From Limnobacter parvus (GTDB lineage: Bacteria; Pseudomonadota; Gammaproteobacteria; Burkholderiales; Burkholderiaceae_B): a stretch of DNA of 64,000 nt. The position numbers and the translations under genes were made by a program. The notes below the pieces were generated by a model. It was not told where the DNA came from and did not search any database. It worked only from the letters and a program-made list of their open reading frames with translations. Shown here in pieces: positions 8,271 through 15,453 of the stretch. The number at the start of each line of letters is the position of its first letter. Positions within the stretch are counted from its first letter, which is position 1. Location of the stretch: positions 389,390 through 453,389 of the forward strand of contig NZ_JANKHG010000018.1 in assembly GCF_024623725.1 (NCBI RefSeq). The letters are read 5' to 3'.

Positions 8271-8990
8271 ATGGAGCCTTGGGATCTCAAAGACACGAGC
8301 TCGCTGGTAAGGCGCCAGTTCGGACGGGAGCAAGAGACGCTCTTCCGCGAGAGTTCACGTGCTGTCAACGATAGAAAGGCGTTCTCCTCGTATCATTTCC
8401 GCGAAGCAATGCGGCTTTCGAAGGACTTCGAGCGGCGACACCTCTCAGGAGCAAGAACGATCCTAGAGCTTCACGTCGCAGGTGCAGAGAAGAAGGAGTT
8501 GGCGTTCAACGTCTTCATGGTTAAAGCCGGTGCCCATGCGCTAGCCGCCATCCAAAGCCTTCACGCCATCCCCGACATCTTTGCTCACGCGGTGTATTTC
8601 GGAGCCGGGCAGAACCTTAGGCCTGGTGCACTGAAGGACCCTGAGATTTCACTTCCTCGGGTTGCGGCCAGCCTAAAGAAGGACAAGGAGTTCTCTGGTT
8701 TGTCTGCTCCGCTTACAGCCCTTCAATCAGGCTCGGACTGGAAGCGGCTTGCCGCAGTAGCGAATATGAGCAAGCATCGGAGCGTCGTGCGTGCCGCGTA
8801 CAACGAGGACTGGACCGGCACCAAACCGAAGATCAGGGAACTCCATGTCTCCGCTTTTGAACGAAACGGTGTCCGCTATCCGGCGGCATCATTGCGTGAC
8901 GTTCTGGAGCCCGAGTACGATCGGCTTCTGAAGAGCATCATATCTATAGGCCATGAGCTCCATGCATGCCTCCGGGGGCGCGCGACCTGA
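8271..8990 (+). CDS. Hypothetical cassette protein, 239 aa
   Basis: I do not recognise the family. The protein is hydrophilic, with no signal peptide or membrane segment, and is probably cytoplasmic. It is largely helical by composition; the middle (about residues 75-165) contains LAAIQSLHAIPDIFAHAVYF and VANMSKHRS, resembling the helical 'AbiV/HEPN-like' style of integron-cassette proteins only in a general way. It has higher GC than the flanking units. The stop codon lies inside the R'' box of attC site 2, and the start is 6 bases after attC site 1. There is no obvious Shine-Dalgarno sequence, which is common in cassettes read from an upstream promoter. Confidence 0.75.
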   Translation: MEPWDLKDTSSLVRRQFGREQETLFRESSRAVNDRKAFSSYHFREAMRLSKDFERRHLSGARTILELHVAGAEKKELAFNVFMVKAGAHALAAIQSLHAIPDIFAHAVYFGAGQNLRPGALKDPEISLPRVAASLKKDKEFSGLSAPLTALQSGSDWKRLAAVANMSKHRSVVRAAYNEDWTGTKPKIRELHVSAFERNGVRYPAASLRDVLEPEYDRLLKSIISIGHELHACLRGRAT

Positions 8991-9098
8991 CAGGTCATTC
9001 GACACGGACACGCAGCGGCAGGGTGCCGCGAGGCGTGCAGGTGAGCATACGTCTCGTGGCGCCCTGCCGGTGCGTGCCGGTCAACTCCAACGTTAGAG
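8985..9098 (+). other. attC recombination site 2
   Basis: The R'' box ACCTGAC (8985-8991, one mismatch to the RYYYAAC consensus) pairs with the R' box GTTAGAG (9092-9098), with the typical right end CAACTCCAACGTTAG. The centre is an imperfect inverted repeat with arms 9016-9032 and 9053-9069, matching at 15 of 17 positions. Total 114 bases, within the known attC size range. The gene stop lies inside the left box. Confidence 0.8.
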
Positions 9099-9124
9099 TT
9101 TTCCATAGCAATTCTTGCTTGAAT

Positions 9125-9140
9125 GTATCCGTTCGGATAC
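9125..9140. promoter_or_regulatory. Palindromic operator of the higBA-like cassette
   Basis: GTATCCG-tt-CGGATAC is a perfect 7+7 dyad beginning 26 bases before the toxin start codon. HigA-type antitoxins bind such dyads to repress their own operon. This gives the cassette its own promoter region, which is usual for toxin-antitoxin cassettes but unusual for other cassettes. Confidence 0.55.
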
Positions 9141-9150
9141 GCTTCTCAAA

Positions 9151-9447
9151 ATGAACTCATTTCAACGCACATCAGAATTTGACGCATGGCTTAAAGCATT
9201 GCGTGATTCGATCGGGAAAGCTCGAATAATTTCAAGAGTTCGCTCAGCTGAAGCAGGAAATTTCGGTGATTGTGAACCCGTAGGCGAAGGTGTTTCTGAG
9301 ATGCGAATTCATTGCGGGCCGGGTTATCGGGCTTATTAGTCGCGCAAAGGTGATGTGGTTTACCTGTTGCTTTGCGGTGGAAATAAATCGACACAGAAAA
9401 GTAACATCAAACTGGCCAAAGCTTTGCTTAAGGATTATGAGGGTTAA
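9151..9447 (+). pseudogene. HigB/RelE-like toxin interrupted by an in-frame TAG
   Basis: The frame opens at ATG 9151 (FQRTSEFDAWLKALRDSIGKA) and reaches TAG at 9337-9339, right after GPGYRAY. Read through, it continues in the same frame as SRKGDVVYLLLCGGNKSTQKS to a normal stop at 9447, giving the length and the conserved C-terminal core of the HigB (phage-derived Gp49-like/RelE) toxin family. The family usually has an aromatic residue at the TAG position, so one base change in a Tyr codon explains it. The stop removes the LLLCGG-K segment that forms the fold's core, so the toxin is presumably inactive unless the codon is suppressed. It sits 3 bases before its antitoxin. Confidence 0.8.
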
Positions 9448-9450
9448 GGC

Positions 9451-9741
9451 ATGAAAAAGAAACTCGCGACATTTGATGCGGCTGAATATCTCGATAGCGA
9501 GGAAGTTATCGTAGAGTACCTGAACGCCGCGCTAGAAGACGAAAACCCAGATGTTTTTCTCATCGCCATTGGCGATGTAGCGAAAGCTCGAGGAATGACG
9601 CAACTTGCAAAAGACACCGGATTAGCAAGGGAGAGCTTGTACAAGGCGTTGGCTCTTGGAGCAAAACCTAGGTATGACACAGTTCTGAAATTGATCCGTG
9701 CATTGGGTGTTGAGCTACACACGTCTCCAGCTCACAAGTGA
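9451..9741 (+). CDS. higA: HigA-like antitoxin (addiction module antidote)
   Basis: A 96-residue protein with a C-terminal helix-turn-helix (about residues 46-90: KARGMTQLAKDTGLARES, then LYKALALGAKPRYDTVLKLI). The N-terminal LATFDAAEYLDSEEVIVEYL is the usual antidote lead-in of this HigA group. It follows the broken toxin gene by 3 bases and should bind both the toxin and the dyad at 9125-9140. With the toxin interrupted, it may now act only as an orphan regulator (inference). The gene is intact. Confidence 0.85.
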   Translation: MKKKLATFDAAEYLDSEEVIVEYLNAALEDENPDVFLIAIGDVAKARGMTQLAKDTGLARESLYKALALGAKPRYDTVLKLIRALGVELHTSPAHK

Positions 9742-9772
9742 ATGCGGATAACTCTAGCCTGTCGATGTATCG

Positions 9773-9791
9773 GCCCGCCTGAGCGGCGGGC
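9773..9791. terminator. Stem-loop between convergent higA and antiporter genes
   Basis: GCCCGCC-TGAGC-GGCGGGC forms a strong 7-bp GC hairpin between two convergent genes. There is no clear T-run on either side, so termination is likely but not certain. Confidence 0.5.
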
Positions 9792-9794
9792 TTG

Positions 9795-11081
9795 CTACGC
9801 GCCGCGCCGACCCCATAGCAAATTGAGCAAGGGTTTGACGCTGGTGCCGTGCACGACAATCGACAGCGTAACGACAATCAGCGTTAGATACGTTAACTCG
9901 CGTGCCAGTGCTTCTGGAACACCGTGTTGAATCGCATACATCAAGTAATACACGGAGCCGATTCCGCGCACGCCAAACCATCCTGCAATGCCACGCACTC
10001 GCCACGACGTCTGGGTGCCGATCAATCCAATGGCAACACTTATCGGGCGTGCTACAACAAACACGAATACCGCGAGGCTGACCGATTGCCAGTTCCAGTA
10101 ATCTAAAAAGAGCATGCCGCCTACAAGAAGAACCAGCATTAGCTCTGACAGCCGCTCTAAATGTTCCTTGAACACCAATGCTTCGGCGCTCACAATCGGC
10201 CGCGGTGCAGCGCCGGCATCATCGCCTGCGTCGAGTTGTTCAGGTTTCACAGCAATGGCGCTTGCAAGCTTGAGTTCGGTATGGCGCAACGCAACGGCAG
10301 CGAAAAACACAGCGAGAAACCCCCAAGCATGCAAAGCCTCGCTTAACCCATAAACGATCGCAATCAATCCCAAGCCGACCAGGTCATCGAGTACATCGTG
10401 TTCTGCGTTGGCACCGCGAAGCCGCCACACGAGCTTTCCGATTGCAACACCGCTCAGCACGCCAATCCCAATCGCAACAGCGGTCGCCCACACCACATCG
10501 ACGGCAAGCCAGCGCCAGCCAGTGTCTCCCAATTCGTGCAAGCCAAGCAGCCCTAAGCCAAGCATGACAAATGGGAAGGCCATGCCGTCATTCATACCGG
10601 CTTCGCATGTCAGTGTGAATCGGAGTTGATCCTCGTCGCCCGCATAGCGGGACTGAGTATCGGCTGCCAACACTGGATCGGTGGGGGCAAGCACTGCGCC
10701 AAGCAGCACGCAAGCACCAAGCGGCAGTTCGAGTACGATGTAAGCAAAGGCTGCAATGAGTGTTACCGTGAGCACCATGGAGATGGAAGCCAGACGCAGC
10801 GGCGCGCGCCAATGCGCAATTTGAACTGGTACTGGCATTTTGACGCCGGCCGAAAACAGGGAGATGAGTACCGCAATCTCCGTCAGCGTTTCCAGAAGGG
10901 CTGATTGCTTGATCGGGTCGAAATAAAATAAGTTGAGAACAGTCGGTCCTAACAAAAGACCAACGGCGAGATAAACATTTGCCGAGGTGAAAGGAAGCCG
11001 CTGTAGATATCGGCTACCGAGTCCTCTGCTCAACATCAGGATACCGATGAGAAGAAACCACGATGCATGTGACATTGGCAT
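9795..11081 (-). CDS. CPA1-type Na+/H+ (cation:proton) antiporter
   Basis: A 428-residue integral inner-membrane protein with about 12 hydrophobic segments. APTDPVLAAD (about residues 131-140) and CEAGMNDGMAFPF (about 158-170) hold the Asp and Asn-Asp residues of the cation site in NhaP-type CPA1 exchangers. These exchange Na+ or K+ for protons and support pH and salt tolerance. Length fits a NhaP without a long cytoplasmic tail. It is transcribed alone, between the cassette array and a toxin-antitoxin locus. The exact ion cannot be told from sequence. Confidence 0.85.
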   Translation of the reverse strand: MPMSHASWFLLIGILMLSRGLGSRYLQRLPFTSANVYLAVGLLLGPTVLNLFYFDPIKQSALLETLTEIAVLISLFSAGVKMPVPVQIAHWRAPLRLASISMVLTVTLIAAFAYIVLELPLGACVLLGAVLAPTDPVLAADTQSRYAGDEDQLRFTLTCEAGMNDGMAFPFVMLGLGLLGLHELGDTGWRWLAVDVVWATAVAIGIGVLSGVAIGKLVWRLRGANAEHDVLDDLVGLGLIAIVYGLSEALHAWGFLAVFFAAVALRHTELKLASAIAVKPEQLDAGDDAGAAPRPIVSAEALVFKEHLERLSELMLVLLVGGMLFLDYWNWQSVSLAVFVFVVARPISVAIGLIGTQTSWRVRGIAGWFGVRGIGSVYYLMYAIQHGVPEALARELTYLTLIVVTLSIVVHGTSVKPLLNLLWGRRGA

Positions 11082-11151
11082 CCTATGAAGAACATGGTGT
11101 GGACCCGGACAAATTCAACGATTATCCAAAGCCTGCCAATAAGTAAACGTC

Positions 11152-11439
11152 TCAGGTCGGGGAAAGTGCACCCAAGCAAGCTACCGCTTCACATCTCGAT
11201 AGAAGTGCTAGAACGAGTGCACCATCATCAAAACTATATCCAAGCAACGTCAGTTGCTTGTTCATCTTGAATTTGTGTACTCGCAAAAATGAAAGGTCTC
11301 CCTTTTTCTGCTCCCCAATGGCGGGGTCGACCATCAGCTCCTTAATGGCTGCGTCCAGGTCTTGTTTCTGATTGGTATTCAGCTTTTTTACAGCTTTCTT
11401 AAAGGTCGGAGACTGTAAAACATGGGTGGCCTTAACCAA
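11152..11439 (-). CDS. RelE/ParE-superfamily toxin with altered C-terminus
   Basis: Residues 1-78 (SPTFKKAVKKLNTNQKQDLDAA, GEQKKGDLSFLRVHKFKMN, LTLLGYSFDD) match the RelE/YafQ-type mRNA interferase fold. The last residues (SRCEAVACLGALSPT) do not. In another frame the same DNA reads FYRDVKR-stop (11204 to 11181), the usual family ending, but without the preceding conserved G-x-H-E-N. This suggests an out-of-frame deletion of roughly 17 or 20 bases at 11205. The toxin may be inactive. Its start overlaps the antitoxin end by 8 bases. Confidence 0.75.
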   Translation of the reverse strand: MVKATHVLQSPTFKKAVKKLNTNQKQDLDAAIKELMVDPAIGEQKKGDLSFLRVHKFKMNKQLTLLGYSFDDGALVLALLSRCEAVACLGALSPT

Positions 11440-11653
11440 AATGGTAGCTCTCTAACTTTCCTGCCTCGCGTTCCGCTTTCGCGATAATCGCTTGCTTCAC
11501 AAACTCATATGGCAAGTCGGGGTTGTCTTCCATCATTTCACCGATCTTTGCCCAATGCTCAATTTGCTTGGGGGGTGTGCGGTTAAGCGCCTTGGCCATG
11601 ATGGTTGCTTTTTCGATCAGGTCTTGATCCAAGCGAATGCTGCTAGTGCCCAT
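11432..11653 (-). CDS. ParD-like antitoxin
   Basis: The ATG at 11653 is preceded by GGAGGAG at normal spacing, so the protein is 73 residues rather than longer upstream alternatives. SSIRLDQDLIEKATIMAKAL followed by RTPPKQIEHWAKIGEMM is the pattern of the ParD-like antitoxin family (ribbon-helix-helix plus a QIEHWAKIG motif). It is the upstream gene of a two-gene operon with the damaged toxin and should repress it through the dyad at 11685-11718. Confidence 0.82.
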   Translation of the reverse strand: MGTSSIRLDQDLIEKATIMAKALNRTPPKQIEHWAKIGEMMEDNPDLPYEFVKQAIIAKAEREAGKLESYHFG

Positions 11654-11684
11654 GTAAAACTCCTCCAAGGTGATTACTTCAATT

Positions 11685-11718
11685 GTAGCGAAACGCCACA
11701 AATGTGGCAAGTCGCTAC
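11685..11718. promoter_or_regulatory. Double-nested inverted repeat (antitoxin operator)
   Basis: The layout is GTAGCG, 4 bases, GCCACA, 2 bases, TGTGGC, 4 bases, CGCTAC. Both arm pairs are perfect and share one centre. It lies about 32 bases upstream of the antitoxin ATG, where the promoter should be. It most likely binds antitoxin dimers. Confidence 0.65.
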
Positions 11719-11765
11719 ACCCCACGTGCTTTTCATTGGGCAGATCACTCGTGTAATCTTACGAA

Positions 11766-12167
11766 ATGAATAACGTTAAACACATCACCACAACCATTAA
11801 CCGCACCCCAGCCGATGTATACGCTTACGCCTCGAACCCTGAAAATCTTCCGCTTTGGGCTGCTGGCTTGGCGCGTTCTGAAATAACAAAACAGGGCGAT
11901 GCATGGGTGGCTCAAGCGCCTTTCGGCAAGGTAAAAATCAAGTTCGCGCCGGCAAACAGTTTTGGCGTTCTCGATCACGATGTGCAGCTTGAATCGGGCG
12001 TGGTGGTGCACAACCCAATGCGTGTGGTGCCCAATGGCAAGGGCAGTGAATTCACCTTCACTTTGTTTCAGCAGGCGGGTATGTCGCAACAGCAATTCGA
12101 AGAAGATGCGCAAGCGGTTGAACACGATTTGCACACCTTGAAAACAATTCTTGAATCTGCAAGCTGA
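11766..12167 (+). CDS. SRPBCC-family protein (polyketide cyclase/START-like)
   Basis: A 133-residue single-domain protein with the START-like start (INRTPADVYAYASNPENLPLWA), followed by beta strands with alternating hydrophobic residues and a C-terminal long helix (FEEDAQAVEHDLHTLKTILE). The fold binds hydrophobic ligands, but substrates vary and cannot be read from sequence. It has no signal peptide. The stop overlaps the next ATG by one base (TGATG), so it is translationally coupled to the HEAT-repeat gene. Confidence 0.8.
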   Translation: MNNVKHITTTINRTPADVYAYASNPENLPLWAAGLARSEITKQGDAWVAQAPFGKVKIKFAPANSFGVLDHDVQLESGVVVHNPMRVVPNGKGSEFTFTLFQQAGMSQQQFEEDAQAVEHDLHTLKTILESAS

Positions 12168-13030
12168 TGCAGCTCCGTCCGCCCACTGTTCCACTGGCGC
12201 CAAATGCCATTCAAAAGGGCACGCCGCTTAAACTTCTTTTGAATCAGGACTCGATCGAGTGCCTTGCGCAAAACATTCTTTACGCGCACAAGGCATTTCC
12301 GGCGGATGAATTTTGCAAACATGCGTTAAGCAATTTAGAACCGCTTGAACTGATGCAACGTGCCCAGCACATTGCAAATTCGCTGCGGCAATTTTTGCCT
12401 GCCAATTACACGCAGGCCGTGTCTATTCTTATTGAGTCGTTTACCCCGGCAGAGGCTGACGTGGGGTCGTTGGGCGTGGCCGGTTTTTTCTATTTGCCGC
12501 ACAGCGTTTTTATTGCCGATTACGGTTTGGACCCAAGTTACAACCACGGTGAAGACCCGTTCAATGTGTCCACGCAAGCCTTGCGCGAACTGACCATGCG
12601 CTTCACCGCCGAATTTGCCATTCGCCCGTTTTTGATTCACCAGCCAGAACGCACGCTGGCACAGGTTGGCAAGTGGTTAAGCGACCCAAACCCGCATGTG
12701 CGGCGGCTGTGCAGTGAAGGCACTCGCCCCAAGCTGCCTTGGGGAAAGCGCATTCAATCGTTTGTGGTCAACCCACAGCCCACGCTGCCCATACTTGAAC
12801 ATTTGAAAGATGACAATGAACTGTATGTGCGCCGCAGTGTGGCCAACCACCTGGGCGATATTGCCAAAGACCACCCGGAACTGGTTTTCTCAATTTGCGA
12901 ACGCTGGCTGCAAGCTGGGGCGTCAACTGACTTGAAATGGTTGATTCGCCATGCGGTTCGCTACCATGCCAAGAAGGGCAATGCCAGGGCGTTGGAAATT
13001 CGGACTAAAGCGAGTGGAAAAGCCAATTAA
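12167..13030 (+). CDS. DNA alkylation repair (AlkD-like HEAT-repeat) family protein
   Basis: A 287-residue alpha-helical protein. The C-terminal part shows HEAT-like repeats: WLSDPNPHVRRLCSEGTRPKLPW, LEHLKDDNELYVRRSVANHLGDI and LKWLIRHAVRYHAKKGN. This is the signature of the bacterial group annotated as DNA alkylation repair, related to AlkC/AlkD glycosylases that remove N-alkylated bases. Many relatives are longer and carry an extra C-terminal beta domain, so this is a short form. It is coupled to the SRPBCC gene by a one-base overlap. Activity is inferred only from family. Confidence 0.8.
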   Translation: MQLRPPTVPLAPNAIQKGTPLKLLLNQDSIECLAQNILYAHKAFPADEFCKHALSNLEPLELMQRAQHIANSLRQFLPANYTQAVSILIESFTPAEADVGSLGVAGFFYLPHSVFIADYGLDPSYNHGEDPFNVSTQALRELTMRFTAEFAIRPFLIHQPERTLAQVGKWLSDPNPHVRRLCSEGTRPKLPWGKRIQSFVVNPQPTLPILEHLKDDNELYVRRSVANHLGDIAKDHPELVFSICERWLQAGASTDLKWLIRHAVRYHAKKGNARALEIRTKASGKAN

Positions 13031-13065
13031 ACTGGTCGCCATCGACTTTAATAGATTGTAAAAAT

Positions 13066-13689
13066 ATGCACATCGAAGGCATTTTGAAAACCTGGAATGA
13101 CGATCGCGGCTTTGGCTTTATTCAGCCAAGTCAGGGCGGTGCTGACGTGTTTGTTCACATCAAGGCGTTCAGCGCTCGCAATGTTCGCCCGCAGGTGAAT
13201 CAACGCGTTTTTTATGAAATCGAATTGGGTCCGGAAGGCAAGCCACGCGCAAAGAATGTACACCTTTCTCGCCCTGTGGCGAGCCAATTTCGCCAAGAGA
13301 AAGTTGCGCCGGCGTCTTGGGGTACGGTGTCTTTTCTGGCCATTCCAGCGTTTGTCTTTTTGTTCGGTGTGGTTAGCTTGCTGTGGCAACCACCGCTGAT
13401 TCTGGCGGCGGTATATTTAACGGTCAGTGCTTTCACCTTTGTAATTTACGCCATGGACAAGTCCGCAGCAAAAACAGGTGCTTGGAGAACTTCAGAAAGC
13501 ACATTGCATTGGCTTTCTTTGTTTGGCGGGTGGCCTGGTGCGTTAATCGGGCAACACCTGCTTCGTCACAAATCAAGCAAGGCACCATTCCGGTTTGTTT
13601 TTTGGGTAACGGTGTTTGTGAATGTGGCCTTATTTATTGCGCTGGCCTCGCCGGAAGGACAGGCACATTGGTGGTTCGTAAATCGCTGA
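13066..13689 (+). CDS. Cold-shock domain / DUF1294 membrane fusion protein
   Basis: Residues 1-68 form a cold-shock domain with the RNA/DNA-binding motifs GFGFIQP and DVFVHIKAF. Residues about 88-207 contain four hydrophobic segments and the DUF1294 pattern (YAMDKSAAKTGAWRTSES, LHWLSLFGGWPGALIGQHLLRHKS). The fusion is recurrent in proteobacteria; it tethers a nucleic-acid-binding domain to the inner membrane, but the function is unknown. The start is 36 bases after the previous gene. Confidence 0.9.
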   Translation: MHIEGILKTWNDDRGFGFIQPSQGGADVFVHIKAFSARNVRPQVNQRVFYEIELGPEGKPRAKNVHLSRPVASQFRQEKVAPASWGTVSFLAIPAFVFLFGVVSLLWQPPLILAAVYLTVSAFTFVIYAMDKSAAKTGAWRTSESTLHWLSLFGGWPGALIGQHLLRHKSSKAPFRFVFWVTVFVNVALFIALASPEGQAHWWFVNR

Positions 13690-13898
13690 GCAAGTCAGAT
13701 TGAATGTCTAGCAAGTAAAGGTAAATAGCCTTGTTGGCTTTGTTTGGATTCTCATAAGCCATCAACTGACCCATTAGAAGCTCCCTAGGTCGTCACCCCA
13801 CCCCTAGGCACTGTCTTACACCACACTCAGCACAATCCCACATACGTTCTCGCCGACGCCAATCATGATGGAATCACCAACCAAAATGAGGAAAGGCA

Positions 13899-14375
13899 AT
13901 GAAAGCGAAAGCGTTATTCTTGGGGCACCCAATTCATCAAATGTTGATTGTCTTTCCGCTGGGCTTGTTGGGCACTGCGGTTATTTTCGATGTCATTTAC
14001 CTTGTTACAGAACTGAGCACAATGGCGATCGTCTCGTACTGGATGCTTACAGCCGGTTTGGTTGGCGCCATGTTCGCCATCCCTTTCGGCATGATGGATT
14101 ATTCAAAAATTCCACCCGACACCCGCGCCAAACGAATAGGGCTGATGCACGGGGTAGGTAACGCTGTAGTTTCTGTTTTGTTTATTGTAAGTTGGTATTT
14201 GCGGGAAGCCGATACCCTGCCCACTGCCACCGCAATGGCCTGGTCTTTCGCCGGGGTGGCCTTGGCATTGGTCACAGCCTGGTGGGGCGGCGAGTTGGTC
14301 TCAAGGCTGGGAATCGGCGTGTACAGCGACGCGTCACCAAATGCTGGTAGTTCACTGGACGTTCCCAGAGATTAA
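13899..14375 (+). CDS. DUF2231-family inner-membrane protein
   Basis: A 158-residue protein with four hydrophobic segments and the motif LGHPIHQMLIVFPLGLLGTAVIFD near the N-terminus, typical of DUF2231 proteins. The conserved His residues (GHPIHQ) suggest metal or heme binding, but no function is established. GAAAGGCA before the ATG at 13899 serves as the ribosome-binding site, which excludes the longer overlapping frame. The 209 bases before it hold no gene that I can support. Confidence 0.85.
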   Translation: MKAKALFLGHPIHQMLIVFPLGLLGTAVIFDVIYLVTELSTMAIVSYWMLTAGLVGAMFAIPFGMMDYSKIPPDTRAKRIGLMHGVGNAVVSVLFIVSWYLREADTLPTATAMAWSFAGVALALVTAWWGGELVSRLGIGVYSDASPNAGSSLDVPRD

Positions 14376-14407
14376 GCCTTCCAAAAGCTCAACCAATGGA
14401 GATACGC

Positions 14408-15379
14408 ATGGCCACTTCCACCACAGTAAGCAAACAACAAAAAATTCAGCGCGACCAAGATTCAAAAGACAAAGCCAAGTCGAAAAAAACCACGAGCAAA
14501 GCCAAGCCAGCAGTGCAAACCAGCAGCAAGAAACAACCCGCGCCGCCCATGTCGCGCAACCATTTGAAAAAGCCCGGCACGGAAGCTGACTTGGATCTTG
14601 CACCGAAGTTTCTGGCCAAAGGCTACAAAGGCAGCGGCAAACTGGAAGGCATGAAAGCAATTATTACAGGCGGCGATTCGGGCATTGGCCGCGCAGTGGC
14701 GGTGTTATTTGCGCGTGAAGGTGCTGATGTGGCAATTGTTTACCTGAGTGAAAATTCGGATGCAAAGGAAACACGGCGCCATGTAGAGGCAGAAGGGCGA
14801 CAATGTTTGTTACTGCCCGGCGATGTGAAAGACGCTGCGTTTTGTCGGAAGGCCGTTGCGAAGGCCGTGAAAGCTTTCGGCAAGCTTGATGTATTGGTCA
14901 ACAACGCAGCATTTCAAATGCACGCCGATTCATTGGGCGATCTAACCGAAGAACGCTTTGATGAAACAATGAAAACCAATGTGTATGGCTACTTCCACAT
15001 GGCAAAAGCAGCACTGCCCAATATGAAGCGGGGTTCAGCCATAATCAACACCGGCTCGGTGACTGGTTTAAAAGGCAGTGAAAAGTTGCTGGATTATTCA
15101 ACCACCAAAGGTGCCATTCATGCCTTCACCATGGCGCTGGCCAGCAATGTGCTGGACCAGGGCATTCGCGTGAACGCAGTGGCCCCCGGCCCAGTGTGGA
15201 CGCCGCTGAACCCTGCTGATAAATCAGGTCCGGAGATCGAACAGTTTGGTTCACAATCTGATTACCGCAGGCCTGCACAGCCTGAAGAAATTTCGCCCGC
15301 GTATGTGTTTCTTGCTTCGGCGGCGTGCTCCAGCTACATCACTGGCATTGTGTTGCCGATCACCGGCAGCGTGGGTTAA
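14408..15379 (+). CDS. SDR-family oxidoreductase (YghA-like) with Lys-rich N-terminal tail
   Basis: A short-chain dehydrogenase with TGGDSGIG (NAD(P)-binding), NNAAFQ, the catalytic Ser of NTGSVTG and YSTTKGA (Tyr-x3-Lys). The enzyme core is about 270 residues; the first 55 residues are a Lys/Ser/Gln-rich tail of low complexity, seen in several stress-associated SDRs of this YghA-like group. I chose ATG 14408 (MATSTT) over 14396 because the coding similarity starts there and GGAG precedes it. Substrate unknown, probably an aldehyde or alcohol. Confidence 0.88.
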   Translation: MATSTTVSKQQKIQRDQDSKDKAKSKKTTSKAKPAVQTSSKKQPAPPMSRNHLKKPGTEADLDLAPKFLAKGYKGSGKLEGMKAIITGGDSGIGRAVAVLFAREGADVAIVYLSENSDAKETRRHVEAEGRQCLLLPGDVKDAAFCRKAVAKAVKAFGKLDVLVNNAAFQMHADSLGDLTEERFDETMKTNVYGYFHMAKAALPNMKRGSAIINTGSVTGLKGSEKLLDYSTTKGAIHAFTMALASNVLDQGIRVNAVAPGPVWTPLNPADKSGPEIEQFGSQSDYRRPAQPEEISPAYVFLASAACSSYITGIVLPITGSVG

Positions 15380-15453
15380 GGGTACGGCAGCCACTTGACC
15401 ATGTGGGACTAAGCTGGGATATTGGTAGTAGAAACCTATACTCCTTTCCCCAC

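Larger units (their letters stand above)
7593..9741 (+). mobile_element. Integron-like gene cassette array without integrase (CALIN-like)
   Basis: Three same-strand gene units are separated by two attC-like sites (8188-8264 and 8985-9098), with a GTTAGGC core just before the first gene. Each gene starts within about 10-55 bases of the preceding core site and its stop lies at or next to the following attC, which is normal cassette layout. Base composition changes sharply between units (AT-rich GIY-YIG unit, GC-rich 239-aa unit, intermediate toxin-antitoxin unit), as expected for independently acquired cassettes. No intI gene is in the window. I see no attC after the last unit. Confidence 0.7.

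Noticed and set aside
13740..13830. Repeated CCTAGG-like segments after the cold-shock/DUF1294 gene.
   Set aside because: The repeats are short and imperfect; no stem-loop with a T-run and no known regulatory motif could be made of them.
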